The notes under the pieces were generated by a model. That model was not told the DNA's origin and searched no databases. It saw nothing but the letters and a program-made list of their open reading frames with translations. This document shows positions 24,889 to 36,000 of a stretch of DNA of 64,000 bases, piece after piece; within the stretch, counting starts at the first letter, position 1; every line of letters begins with the position of its first letter. The stretch lies in assembly GCA_013399875.1 (NCBI GenBank), contig VXAZ01007544.1, positions 219,155 through 283,154 of the forward strand, in the 5' to 3' direction. The position numbers and the translations under genes were made by a program. This DNA is from Gymnorhina tibicen (taxonomy: Eukaryota; Chordata; Aves; Passeriformes; Artamidae).

Positions 24889-25788
24889 AGAGGAGTGAAA
24901 ACTGGCTTTGGAAGACACCAGACATCCATTGCTGCCCTCATTTTCCTGTATTTCCTTTCCACTAAACCAGTCCTGGAGATGTAACCACAACGAAACTGTA
25001 AGACCAAGGCACTTCTTGGTGAGAGGGGGCTGTGTGTTTATACTTCATTTAGCAAGGACAGAATTCTGTCTGTCCAACACAGCGACAGTGAATAATCCAC
25101 TGCAGGAAGCATGCAGTTGCCATTTTTGTCTAAGGCAAGATCATAATATTTATTGCCATGTTATAAATAGATCTTATAGATCTTTCCTAAATCCTTGATT
25201 GCAACAGGAGAAATTAGCATTGTACCATTTGCATGTCCAAAAACCCATCCTTGCTTTCTTGACAGTCATGTTCCCTCTACCTTTTTTTTTTGTGTCAAGG
25301 AAAAAAAATCTTCCTTGGATTCCTTGTAGTTCCAGGTATGCTGCCGTTTTCTCCTGTGACCCATGGCTTTGGTCACATCCTCCTGTCACAGGCAGTCATG
25401 CACAACTCCACCAGTGCATGTCCAGGCCAGTGGAGCAATCAAAGACAGCTCATCTGTCCTCTCTTGGTTTTTTCCCAATCACAACTTCCCTTACAGTCCA
25501 ATGCATATTTAATTTTGCTATGATTTATTCCCACTTAGTGTGGTAAGCACATCCATTAGCTCCAAAGATTTCTGTGATTGCCTATAGATCATGAACACAC
25601 TTTCAGGATGCTGTCAAAATATTTCAGCATCAGACTGTCATTGCAGATAGGAAGGCTGGCATTTTTAGCTCATATTTCTCCCTTTTTTTTCTGTGCCCCT
25701 TGTACCAGGATTTTTTCTTTCAAATTTGCTTTTTACAGTGCATGTTTCCAATACTGTTTAAAGTTGTGGTCTGTGGTGTAATGTTGAG

Positions 25789-26662
25789 CTGGGGGCCAGT
25801 CACCAGTGGCGTGCTCCAGGGGAAAATACGGGGGTCAATATGGTTTAATATCCTCATTAATGACCTGGAGGGTGGGACAGAGCATTCAGATGGTACAGAA
25901 CAGGGACAAATGGCTGACACACCCTGTGTATCTCAGTGGGCTGAAGAAATGGGCAAACAGGAATGCAATGAAGTTCGAGAAAAGGAAGTGTGAGGCCTCC
26001 ACCTGGAGAAGAATAATCATGTTCCCCATAGTGGGGGCTGACTGGATGGAAAGCAGATTTACAGAGAAGGACCTGGGGGTCCTGGGGAGCAATAAGCTGC
26101 CTTTGCACCAAGAACATCTTGGACTGCATGAAGTGTTGCCAGCAGGTTGAGGGAGGTGATCCTTCTGCTCCACACTGGTGAGACACACCTGGAGTGCTCT
26201 TTCCAGTTCTGAGCTCCCCAGAACAAGAGAATCATGAACACAATGGAGACAGTCAGTGAAGGGCCACTAAGATGCTTAAGGAACTACAGCATCCCTCCTA
26301 TGAGTAAAGTCTGGGAGAGCTGGGACTGTTCAGCCTGGGAGAACAGAGGGCTCTGGGGGAATCTCACTGAGGCATAGGAACACCCGATGAGGGGAGTAAG
26401 AAGAAGGAGACAGACTCTTCTCAGTGGTGCTCTCAGTGAAGGACAAGCAACAACAGACACACATTGTTTATAGCGAAACATTAGTAAAAACATTTTATCA
26501 TGAGGGTAGTCAAGCACTGGAACAGATTGCCAAGAGAGGTTATAAAATCTTGGTTCTTGGAGATATGCAGAAGCCAATACGACATGGCCCTCAGCAAACT
26601 GCTCCAGTTGACCTTGATTTGGTCAGAGAGCTTGAACTTGATCTCTACATGTCCCTTCTCAT
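25789..26662 (+). mobile_element. CR1 LINE, 5'-truncated, ORF2 3' part plus 3' UTR (dead)
   Basis: About 870 bp of CR1 in plus orientation. One frame still reads GVLQG...FNILINDLEGG, the reverse-transcriptase segment of CR1 ORF2. Further on come KDLGVLGSNK-type text, a TTCAGCCTGGGAGAACAGAG phrase, and a CATGAGGGTAGTCAAGCACT phrase typical of the 3' portion. The frame is broken by stops and shifts, so it is not active. It is the longest single repeat in the window. Confidence 0.9.
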
Positions 26663-27814
26663 TTAAATTCTTTTCAGTCTCCTTCTATATTGTCCATCAT
26701 GAGGCTTATACTGCCTACCAGGGGCTTCAGCTAATTTCCAGTTTTCCTCTTTACCCTCCCAGTCACAGTTGCCATTCAGCACACCATGGGTGTGCTGTGT
26801 AGTACAGCACAGTTCAGCATTACAATCACAAAAAGATGCATGACAGTGGTAGCAGCCCATCAAACACTGAGGCAGAACATAGTGGTGTCATCTTTTAATG
26901 TCTATTTTAATAGGATTATGGGAAAAGGGGTTTATAAGTAAAAAATTTACAGATAAAACAAAATAGTTTTAGTCAAACAACCTACTAGTTTTGGAAGCTG
27001 ATGTCCTGAAAAATCTTTAATATCTGAGTTCCTTTTTACTTTTTTCCATTTTTTCAGCCTGACAGTCCCTACACAAGGACAGGTCCTCTAACAAAAAAAA
27101 AAAAAAAAGAAATGTGGCTGGTAATTATTCACTAGTGTCCAGAGTTTCCATTCATTTAGCAAATACATGGTTTCTAAACAAATTATTTCCTAAATTTGAG
27201 TTCTTCACTGAAACAACTTCAACAAGTTCAGAACAACATAGCTTCAAGACCTGAGTAGGGAACTGAGAGCTTTAGAAAACCATGGAGTAATAGACACTCC
27301 TACAATCCCCAGCAATATGGAGGATCTAGATTCCGTAAAATTCCCATAACCCATAAATTTACACTCCTGGTTGGCTGAAGGATAAGAGCTATGTAAAGTA
27401 TCAGATAGTAACTAAATACTATTTTTTCTTTCCCCTCACAGAAATGGTAATTGGCTGACCACTGTACAGGATTCTCCTCATGCAGATCCAACTACTTATC
27501 CCTACGTGTCTGCAGCTCAAACCAACTGTCTGGCTGTGCTTCAGTGGAAGTTTCTGTTCCCTTAGGTAGAGAGAAGAACCACAGATATTTGTGATTTTTT
27601 TTCCTTGCAAAGCAAGCTGTGCCTTGCAAAGCAAGATCAACAATTTTATTTTTAACTGAAGTCCACAAATATCACAGGATTCTGGGAAATTCCAGAATTT
27701 CTCTACCAGTAAGAAAATATCTTTAAGTACATCATAGATTGAGTGACATGAAGCTCTGTCTAAAAAAGATAACATGATTAAATGGAAATGTCTGATCCTT
27801 TCTCCTTGAAGTTA
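26663..27814. other. Intergenic, no gene seen
   Basis: Unique-looking sequence with an A-run (27091-27106) and a short duplicated motif (27603-27635). The 118-codon minus-strand frame at 27419-27775 has no recognisable domain. Confidence 0.55.
27603..27635. repeat. Short tandem duplication, 14-bp core repeated at 19-bp spacing
   Basis: CCTTGCAAAGCAAG occurs at 27603-27616 and again, identical, at 27622-27635. Confidence 0.9.
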
Positions 27815-27905
27815 TTAACAAAGCAAATCATGTTTGACTAATCTCTAACACATGCCAGTGTTTGAAGAGTTAATTAACAAACACGGTCAAGGAGGAATAG
27901 TACAG
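27815..27905 (+). mobile_element. CR1-type ORF2 fragment (degraded)
   Basis: GCAAATCATGTTTGACTAAT followed by a TTAATTAACAAACACGGTCA phrase resembles the CR1 reverse-transcriptase segment usually read as KSCLTNL. Short and diverged. Confidence 0.55.
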
Positions 27906-29261
27906 GGATTTAATACCACTCAGGGGCACTAACAGAGAAAATAAAACAATTCTGCCTTTGTAAGCAGACTGTATGGAACACAGGCAGAGCTCAGATGAAT
28001 TCTTATCCAAACCGCCATCAAAAATCACATTCCATACATATACAGGTAATTTTTCAGGAAATTACAGTGCTGTGTTTATATATTTATGTATTTTTTGTCT
28101 TCTAAGGGTTTCTACTTTGTTTCAACGTAACCCTTTTCTGTAATTATCCAAACTGTCCAGGTGTTTACAATAGCTATAAGAAGTTCGAAGGAGTGTGAGG
28201 ACAAATTGGTCAAGGAAACTGATTGTTTCACACTTTTTAAGTCCTGCCTTATCTCAGTCTCAATCTTATAAGTTTTTACTTTATCTCTCCAGCTCTCTCT
28301 TCAAACTATATGTGCTGCTCTCCTTCCTCTTACCATCATCTTAACTTTCACCTCATGACTACTGTGGTTGTCCACGGGTCAGAGAATACCTACTTTAAGT
28401 CTCAACATATCCATAGCATGGCTTTTTGATGTCTTAAAGCTGATGGTTCTTTTTTCCTTTCAAAATATGAACTAAACCAGAGTATTTTTAAAAAAATACT
28501 ATTTCTAAAAATGTGTGTCTTTTTTATATATTTTTTTTATTTTTAAAATTAAGCAAAACATTTGATTGACTGGGGAATAAAATCAGAACCACAGAATTTT
28601 CATTAAAAACACATACTACAAATCATTTCAAAAACATTTCATAAGTGCCTTCAAAACTTGATATATTTATGTTCAAATTAAAAAATATAAACCACTCAAA
28701 TATATTTTTAAAAAATCTTAATACATCTCAATCAATTATAGTCAGTCCTCCATATGGTGAAATGGCCAAAATTCCTCATAACTACTAATGATATTTTAAA
28801 GAAAAAAATAAAATTACATTAGGGAAATTACATTTTCTCTGTTAGAAGAGTATTCTAGAAAGGGACACAAACAACTGAATTGACAAAAGTGCAAGGCAAT
28901 GACAGTGAGTGGTTAATATACAGTAATGGGGGGGGAAAGGGATACAAATGCCCTTTTGTAATCTTTTAGTTTTCACTTACTGTGTTTCAAATATGTTATT
29001 GCAATCATGCCACCTGGTAAATTGTGAAATTGAACACCAGTTTTCCTCCCAGTATGACAGAAGCTGGCACATGGAAAATACTTTCCTTCCTGACTTTGAA
29101 GAGCCATCGATGGAATGGAAAGAAGCCTCATTTTAAATCACCTTTACTTCTGAAAGATTTAATTCAGTCTTTACTTAAAGGAGGCAATTCATACTCACTT
29201 TTAGTTACTCTATCAGTTACACTGTCCTGGAAAATTGAAAATTCATAGGCTGTTCCTAGAG
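27906..29261. other. Intergenic, with an extremely AT-rich block
   Basis: 28420-28820 is extremely AT-rich, with runs such as TATATATTTTTTTTATTTTT. No gene or repeat was recognised. A run of eight G lies near 28929. Confidence 0.6.
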
Positions 29262-29400
29262 AATCATGCATTCACAGTTTGGGTTGTTTTGGGTTAGAAT
29301 GGAAATTAAAGATCATCTAATTCCACTCCCTTCTGCCCTGGGCAGGGACACCTTACACTTGACCAGGTTGCTTAAAGCCCCTCCAGCCCAGCCTTGAAAA
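29262..29400 (-). mobile_element. CR1 3'-end fragment, reverse orientation
   Basis: TTTGGGTTGTTTTGGGTTAG, then GAAATTAAAGATCATCTAAT, then CTGGGCAGGGACACCTTACA and GACCAGGTTGCTTAAAGCCC follow the inverted CR1 3' region in order. Confidence 0.9.
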
Positions 29401-32400
29401 GATCCTGATAAAATGTTCATGTTTGCATATAACAAAAAACTTACTTTTGTCCCTTGGCTATTCATTTCCCCATGCTCTGGGTCATCCATTTCACCCCTGA
29501 ATATATTCTTTGTGAATGACCTCCCATGTCTGGTTTCAAGAATATCTGCCACTCTTCCTATTCACAAAATTCTCAAATTATGGAAATGTAAAACATTTAG
29601 ATAACAGCTCTTATGTTTTGAGTAGGCAGTCTAGGAAATAACAGACAAACAATTAAGTCAATTAACTCTATTAAGCTCAAGAAAATTAGCATTTCTATAA
29701 ATAGTCTTCATGGAAAGTTGAGGGTTCATTTTCAATATCATAGTCATTTTATTCAAGGAAAGAGTAATGTCACTTCAAAATATTACCTGTGTTATAAACA
29801 TTATTATATAAATTAAATACATATTTCTATGGAGAACACATCTGACCATAACATGAAATTTAAACAGATTCTAGTAGTACTGCTACCAAAATAATTCACT
29901 CCAGCAATGGGAGGAAATTAGTCATAATCAAAGGGGGAACTGCAAATAAAAATTCTTCAGATCCTGTTACTGGTGCTGATATTGTGTCATCATCTGGAAA
30001 GTCACTGAACTGGTTTAATTAATGATAAAGCAGAGATTATGACACTTTCTTCACAGGGGAGTTGTGAGGATGCTTATGAAGTGCTCTGTATCTACAGAAG
30101 GAAAGTCACTGCACCAGTACAAAGTATCCACAATTTCTTATCATTTCTAGTATAAACAACTGGTCTACTTGCTTATTTCTATAGAGCAGATGATTTCTCA
30201 TCCCTCCTTTACAGGATATAAAGTAGCTGCTCTGTTAAACAGTAAAATTTAAACGTTAGAGACAGTTTGAAGAGTATCGATGTGGAAAAGAGTGGGGGAG
30301 GGGGCAGGGAGGGGACTGCCCCCACCATCAAAGTATATCCTTTGCACATTCCTGGCACTACATCAAGGTTAAGTTAAAAGCAGCACTTGAAGGCAGTTGC
30401 ATGTGGTAGATTGTACAACAAGGCTCATTAGCCAATGGTGAGTCTTATGTAAAGGTCTTTAATGTGGTACAATGGCATTTTTCAGCCTCTTTTAAAAGGG
30501 AAAAAGTTAATAATGTGAAATTTTTATTACTTTTATTCTTTTAAAGAAGTGCCTTTTTGTAGTGAAACATTGTAGCTAGTTAGAGCGAAAGCTCAGGGAA
30601 TTTCCTTCACTCTTGGAAGGACTGCAATTATACAAGGGGAAGGGACCACAGCAGTAAACTGGCAACATACCAAGGTCTTAACCCCTGAGACAGGAGGTGG
30701 AGGAATAGGTGTTAGCAGTCTTACACAAGTCCTTAAAGCATAAACATATGGTAAATCCATTACCTAAACTACAAAGAATGGAACCTTGCTAATAAACCTA
30801 TTTACTAGGTTAAATAAATACAGAAAGTGTTTAAAAAAGGCGAGCTGTGTGACATTTTAAAATCAAACATTTTTCACTTGTCAGAATTTGTTGTTGGGAA
30901 TCTGTGAAACATGATGGCCCTTCCAACCCCACGAACATACACAGTCATGTTCTGCCCACTCGGCCCTAGCTCAGTGCTCACTGCCACCACATGAAACCAA
31001 GAGCATTTATTTCTGAGTTCTTGTGCCACGGCTTGCACAAACACAGTTCATCACCCAACTGGCTGCTGGCACTCACAATGAATAATAAAATGTAGGTAGG
31101 TTTCAAGTGTATTTACCACCTAGTTGTCCAGTGCTGTGCTCCATGGAATGTTTGATTTTATCCAGCATAAACACGGCCTAATTCTAGAAGCAATAATATC
31201 CAGCAGGAAAGAAAATACCAATCTAGTGTCTTTAGAAGTGGCATGCTGCCAGTAGCTTTAGCAACAGCTCCACAGAATATTTTTGCATCACCCTTAGTAC
31301 AAAAATGTTATTAGATAGGTCATAAAGGGTACTAAAGCTAAGGAGAATTGTGTTTTACAGTTACTTTAGCAAATAATTGCCCTTCTGTAAGATGTGGGAA
31401 TGGGATATCCAGGAACACATTTTAAAGCTTCTCATAGTGGTTTCATGGATTTGTAGCAAAGAAGTGGTATTAATCTAAAGCCAGCTGAGTCAGTGGGCTG
31501 ATTCCCTGCCCAATCCCCTCCCTTTGAAAGTAGGTGGTGTGGGGACACAGCTGAAGTGGCAGTGTGGTAGCTTTACAATCAGGTGTTTCTGAGATGGGGT
31601 GGCTGCTCAGTGGCATTTCTCTCCTGCAGAATTCGTGTGAATTTGCACACTCATTTACCAGCCTGTGAAAGTACTCCTTTTCAGCTGCTGGTAAGTGGCA
31701 TGCTTGTGATGAAATTTGTGTTGCATCAGGTCCAAACCAAGTTTTATTCAGGAAATAAAAAGGAAAAAAAAAGTTTTTTAATTTCATGTACCTGTGGAAA
31801 TTCGGTGATATTTGGTCATTAACTTGACTGAAATCCATCTAAGTGTATAGTCAAACACAAGCCACTTGTTCTCAAGCAGTGTTTACGGATAAGGAAGCAA
31901 GGTGGGAGATCTATTACTTTTGCCCATACTCCCCATCAAATCTCCCTCTGTAAATACACAGTCAAACATTAATGATGACCCTCATCTGCTTCAGGTTCAT
32001 TAATGGAGATTCCTGTGCCTGCGTGGAATACCACTGACATCTAGCATGGAGCTGTGGTGCTAGCAGAGTGGAGAGTATCGGATTTAAAAGCACCGAATTA
32101 TTATAATTTTAAAAATTTTATTGCAGAAGATAGGTAACAAGCTGCAATTTAAATAAAGTGCTTCAAATTATGTGGTTGTATTCCTGATTTGATTTGGAAA
32201 AAAAGCTCAGTATAAAGTTGCAGTTGTAACCATTAGTTATGTGATTTTAAAGAGCGGCAATATATAAATAGTTCCCTTGTGGTAATTTTATGTTAGGAGT
32301 ATTCTATTGTTTAACAAACACTGAGGGAAAATTGTTTGGTTCTGCAATCAAAATATATCAAAGAAGAAAACAATCTATGTAGATTATAAGGGTCATTCTC

Positions 32401-35400
32401 TAACAGTACCATTATTTGTGATGAACTCTTATCCAGCTGCTGATGTGACATTCTGTATTAACTGACAGCATCAATATTGCACTACAATCAAAAAAACCCA
32501 GGCAAATAGTGAAATCAAGTGTTTTAACTAATGCCATTCCAGAACCATCTAAGTATTTTACACATATGGGTACACTAGGAGCACTACATACACCAGCTGG
32601 TATAGGATAAGATATTACTTTCCATTTTAAAGTTATTTCAATACTGCAAAACAGAATAACATATTTAGATAAAACTTTGGAGCTATTTGGTACCTCAGAA
32701 AGTTTTTATTTCATTTTGTCTCAAATTTTCTCCTTTTTTTGGCAAAATTTGCCATATTTTTAGCCATCACAGATTTTTGATGAAAAAAAATCACAAAAGC
32801 AACTCTGAAACTGGATATAGAATAAGGCAGATCTATGAGGGGTGTTCAGTGAGCATCAGGAGTTCTAAACATGCAGATGGCATAAAAGCTTCTAAAATAA
32901 AAAAGTATTATGGTTGGTTTTCATATGACAATAGTTGCTAACACAATGATGTGGATCATGCTGATATCTGTCTGGGATGGCAGCACAGCCTTTACTGTTT
33001 TGAGATGATCCTGAGCATACTTGTAGGAATTTAGGGTGTTGATGGAAAGGAAAGGGCACACAACCCCTTGTTTTCATCACCTCTCCCTACAAATGTGCAC
33101 GGGGTGATAGTGGCCATTTGCTCATTTAAAACTGTCACTTCATTAGGCACAAAAGGATGGGAACCCTCTGGCCAAACACAGACATTTGCACCTGAGTGAC
33201 TCAGGTAATAAAATAGGGTGTGAATAACCCAAAGGTTAGGAAGGGATGAATTGCTTGCTGGAAATGCCTGTCTCGATGGACTATAAAAAGAGCCAGTGTG
33301 GGTAGCCAAAGGTAACCACCTACATCAAGGACTTTTAAAGGTGTCATGAATCTTTCTTGGCGCGTGGAAGAACAGATTGTGTTTTCCTGAAGTCTTACGG
33401 AAGCCTGAGTGCTGCAAGAAATGAATCTCCTGTCTCAAGAGATAATCTCCCACAGGCAATGTCCACAGCAAACTGATGCAGCAGAATCCCCTGCTTATCT
33501 CAAATCATTGAAGCAAGCAGCAGAAGAAGCCCTGCTCCCTTTACACAGGGCTGGTGCTCACAGCCCAAGAAAGCTCTGCTGGGACAAGCAGCCAAGTAAA
33601 AAATGGACCTACTCATGCATTTAGTTTAAGGTTGTTTATTGATTGTTACAACCATGCCTAAAATCACTGGTAGTACCTTTATGAGCTAAATATCCCATAC
33701 AGAAGTGTTGTGAAGATCTTATTGTTCTTATGCACAGTAAGTGTGCCAGATGCACACTATGAGAGGTCTCTTTCAGGCTCAGACTGTGAAACCTGAAAAC
33801 AGTTTAGATGAGTGATACGCAAAATCCCCACATAACCACTGGGCCACACAGGAACTTGCAGTGTATATTAGGTGTTTAAATATTGCACAATGAGCAAGTA
33901 TTGGATAAAACCAGAAATACTGAGGGAATGACTGGAACCCCAAAAGTTTCTGCCCTCAGGAAAGTAACCTTATCCTTTGCTTGCAGAGCTAACCCACTTC
34001 TATCTTCCTCTCCTTACATACATAAGATGTAAAAGCCAGTCATCTCAGAGCCTCAGCAAGTTCTGCTGCCACTAAGCTCATGTGAAAGGCATGCATCTCT
34101 GCTTCCTCTGGCTGTGCTTAAAATATCTATGAAATAGCTGCCTGCACTCTAAGAGACATCTTCTTGTAAGACTTAGTTTGGGACTTTTGAATTTAGCCTT
34201 CAGAGACATCTAAGTCAGAGCTGCAGGTAGGCATCTGAGCTCAAGATGAAACAGCAAACTTCACAGGCATCCCTCTTTCTTACAATTCTTGGATGTCTTG
34301 TCAGTAATTCCACCGCCAGCAGAACAGCTATTTCACAGGACACTGTCCAGTTTGATGTGCTGGATGTTCAAACCCATCTGTCTCCTCCTATTCAATGTAT
34401 TTTGAACAATGGTGTCTGAGTCTGGGTGGTCAATTATACTCCTGGAGCCAGCACCCAGACATCAGGAGGGACAGCAAGAGGCAATGGCATGCCTGAAGGG
34501 ATATTCTTAGGCTGACCACTCACTAGCTCTTTCCTTTCTCAAAGGCAAAAGTTCCATCACAAGACCTTTGTGAAGCAAAGTGGGCAAGAGCAATAAGCCT
34601 AAAGCCCACAGAGACAGAACTTCGAGGAACCTAAGTGGGTTGAGCAAATTCCTTCTCTTTGCAGCCCCCTGGCTGCAATGTGTTCCAAGCAACCACTCAT
34701 CCCTAGCAGGGACGGGGGCTCCCAGCAGCACAGGGGGCTGCAGGAAAACCTTTTTCTTGATAGGATTTTATACACAGCACTCTGAGGTACTGAGCTACTC
34801 AGGTGTCCAAATGTGTGACCCTGTCTATTCCTGGTGTCTCAACACAAGAGTGGGGGAAGGCAAAAATCACATGTGTCTAAGGTGTTTGAGGATAACCTTA
34901 AAGTGTGCACTGCAGGAGGTATTTGTTTATTTTCTTCTCAGACTGTTTTCATAAGCACTTTCTAGTTGACTACCTGAGTGTCTTTTTTTCCAGTTTCTAA
35001 GGAGAAATTCAAAGCTCTCATCTCTTTGAATGCCATGGTTGACAAATCAATGGTACCATCAGCCCTTGCTGCATGTAATTTTCTGGGAAAGAAAATATGA
35101 TTTTCTAGAATAAACACTTACGAAAGGATTATTTGTTTAAACAGTTCACATTTTTCAGAAGGAATTATGATATTCATAAATTCAAATGTAGTTGTTTGTA
35201 TGTTCTGAACAGTATATTCTCATTTTCTCAAGGCACCTGTGCTGCTATACGTACTCATTTACAGTGGTACATAGCAGGTGCTAATGAAGCAAAAATGTTA
35301 ATTTATTGTGAATTTAAGCAAAATAGCACAAGCAGAAGATCAATTAGAATGTTATACATTTCTGGTAGATTTTAGGTGTTTAGTATTGCTTTTGTTTTCT

Positions 35401-36000
35401 GCAGTTGCATCAGTCAAAAGTCTGATTACAAAGAATATCTATACTCAGTTTTCCTCCTTGTTTAACTCTGTTAGGGGCAGAGAAATTAACACATAGAATG
35501 TATTTATCTATTAATTTTTAATTGTTTTTAATTTTCAGTGAAAAAGAATATATGTAAATCATAAAGACAGCTGAAGGCACAGCTGACTGATTAGAACACA
35601 TTTTAAATAATAAAAAAAAAGGTAGAACAACAACTACAAAGCCTTGGTTCCTGCATTCCTTGCAAATACCAACTTCTTGCTGTTTTCACTGGGCATTTCA
35701 AATGTGTGAGGAATGTATTACGGAATCCTTAAAACCAAGATTATAATCATGCCTGTGAACACCAGTTTAAAACAAGGAAACACACTCTGTCAGTCACAGG
35801 CTGTTAGAGGCACCGTCAGCCTGAGGACACACAAGTTTTCCAGTGGAGGCATTGGTTTCTAATGGGCAGAATTTACTGCTCAATTACATTGTTATGCAAG
35901 AGTGGCAAACCAGATTTAGCTGTTACTTTTTCAAAACAAATATAGTTCTACATTTTACACCTTAGTCTGTTCCTGTGCTTGATTAAACATTTATAAATAG
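29401..36000. other. Intergenic unique sequence with candidate regulatory elements
   Basis: No repeats were recognised over several kilobases, which is notable beside the CR1-dense left part. It includes a G-quadruplex motif (30294-30314) and sequence that reads like conserved non-coding DNA at about 30330-30640 and 32085-32320. Open frames (for example 31470-31838 and 34580-34954) show no domain. Confidence 0.5.
30294..30314 (+). other. G-quadruplex-forming motif
   Basis: Four G tracts of 5, 5, 3 and 4 separated by A, CA and A, meeting the usual four-tract definition with very short loops. ACTGCCCCC follows immediately and could instead pair with one G tract. Confidence 0.85.

Larger units (their letters stand above)
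21746..25788. other. Intergenic, no gene seen
   Basis: Contains the (AC)n tract at 21892-21914 and an imperfect direct repeat of AATTCTTTTAAAAGGTTTTT type at 24829-24888. The open frames at 22153-22579 overlap on both strands and look random. Confidence 0.55.

Noticed and set aside
31470..31838. 122-codon minus-strand open frame
   Set aside because: No domain, and a plus-strand frame overlaps it fully. Consistent with chance.
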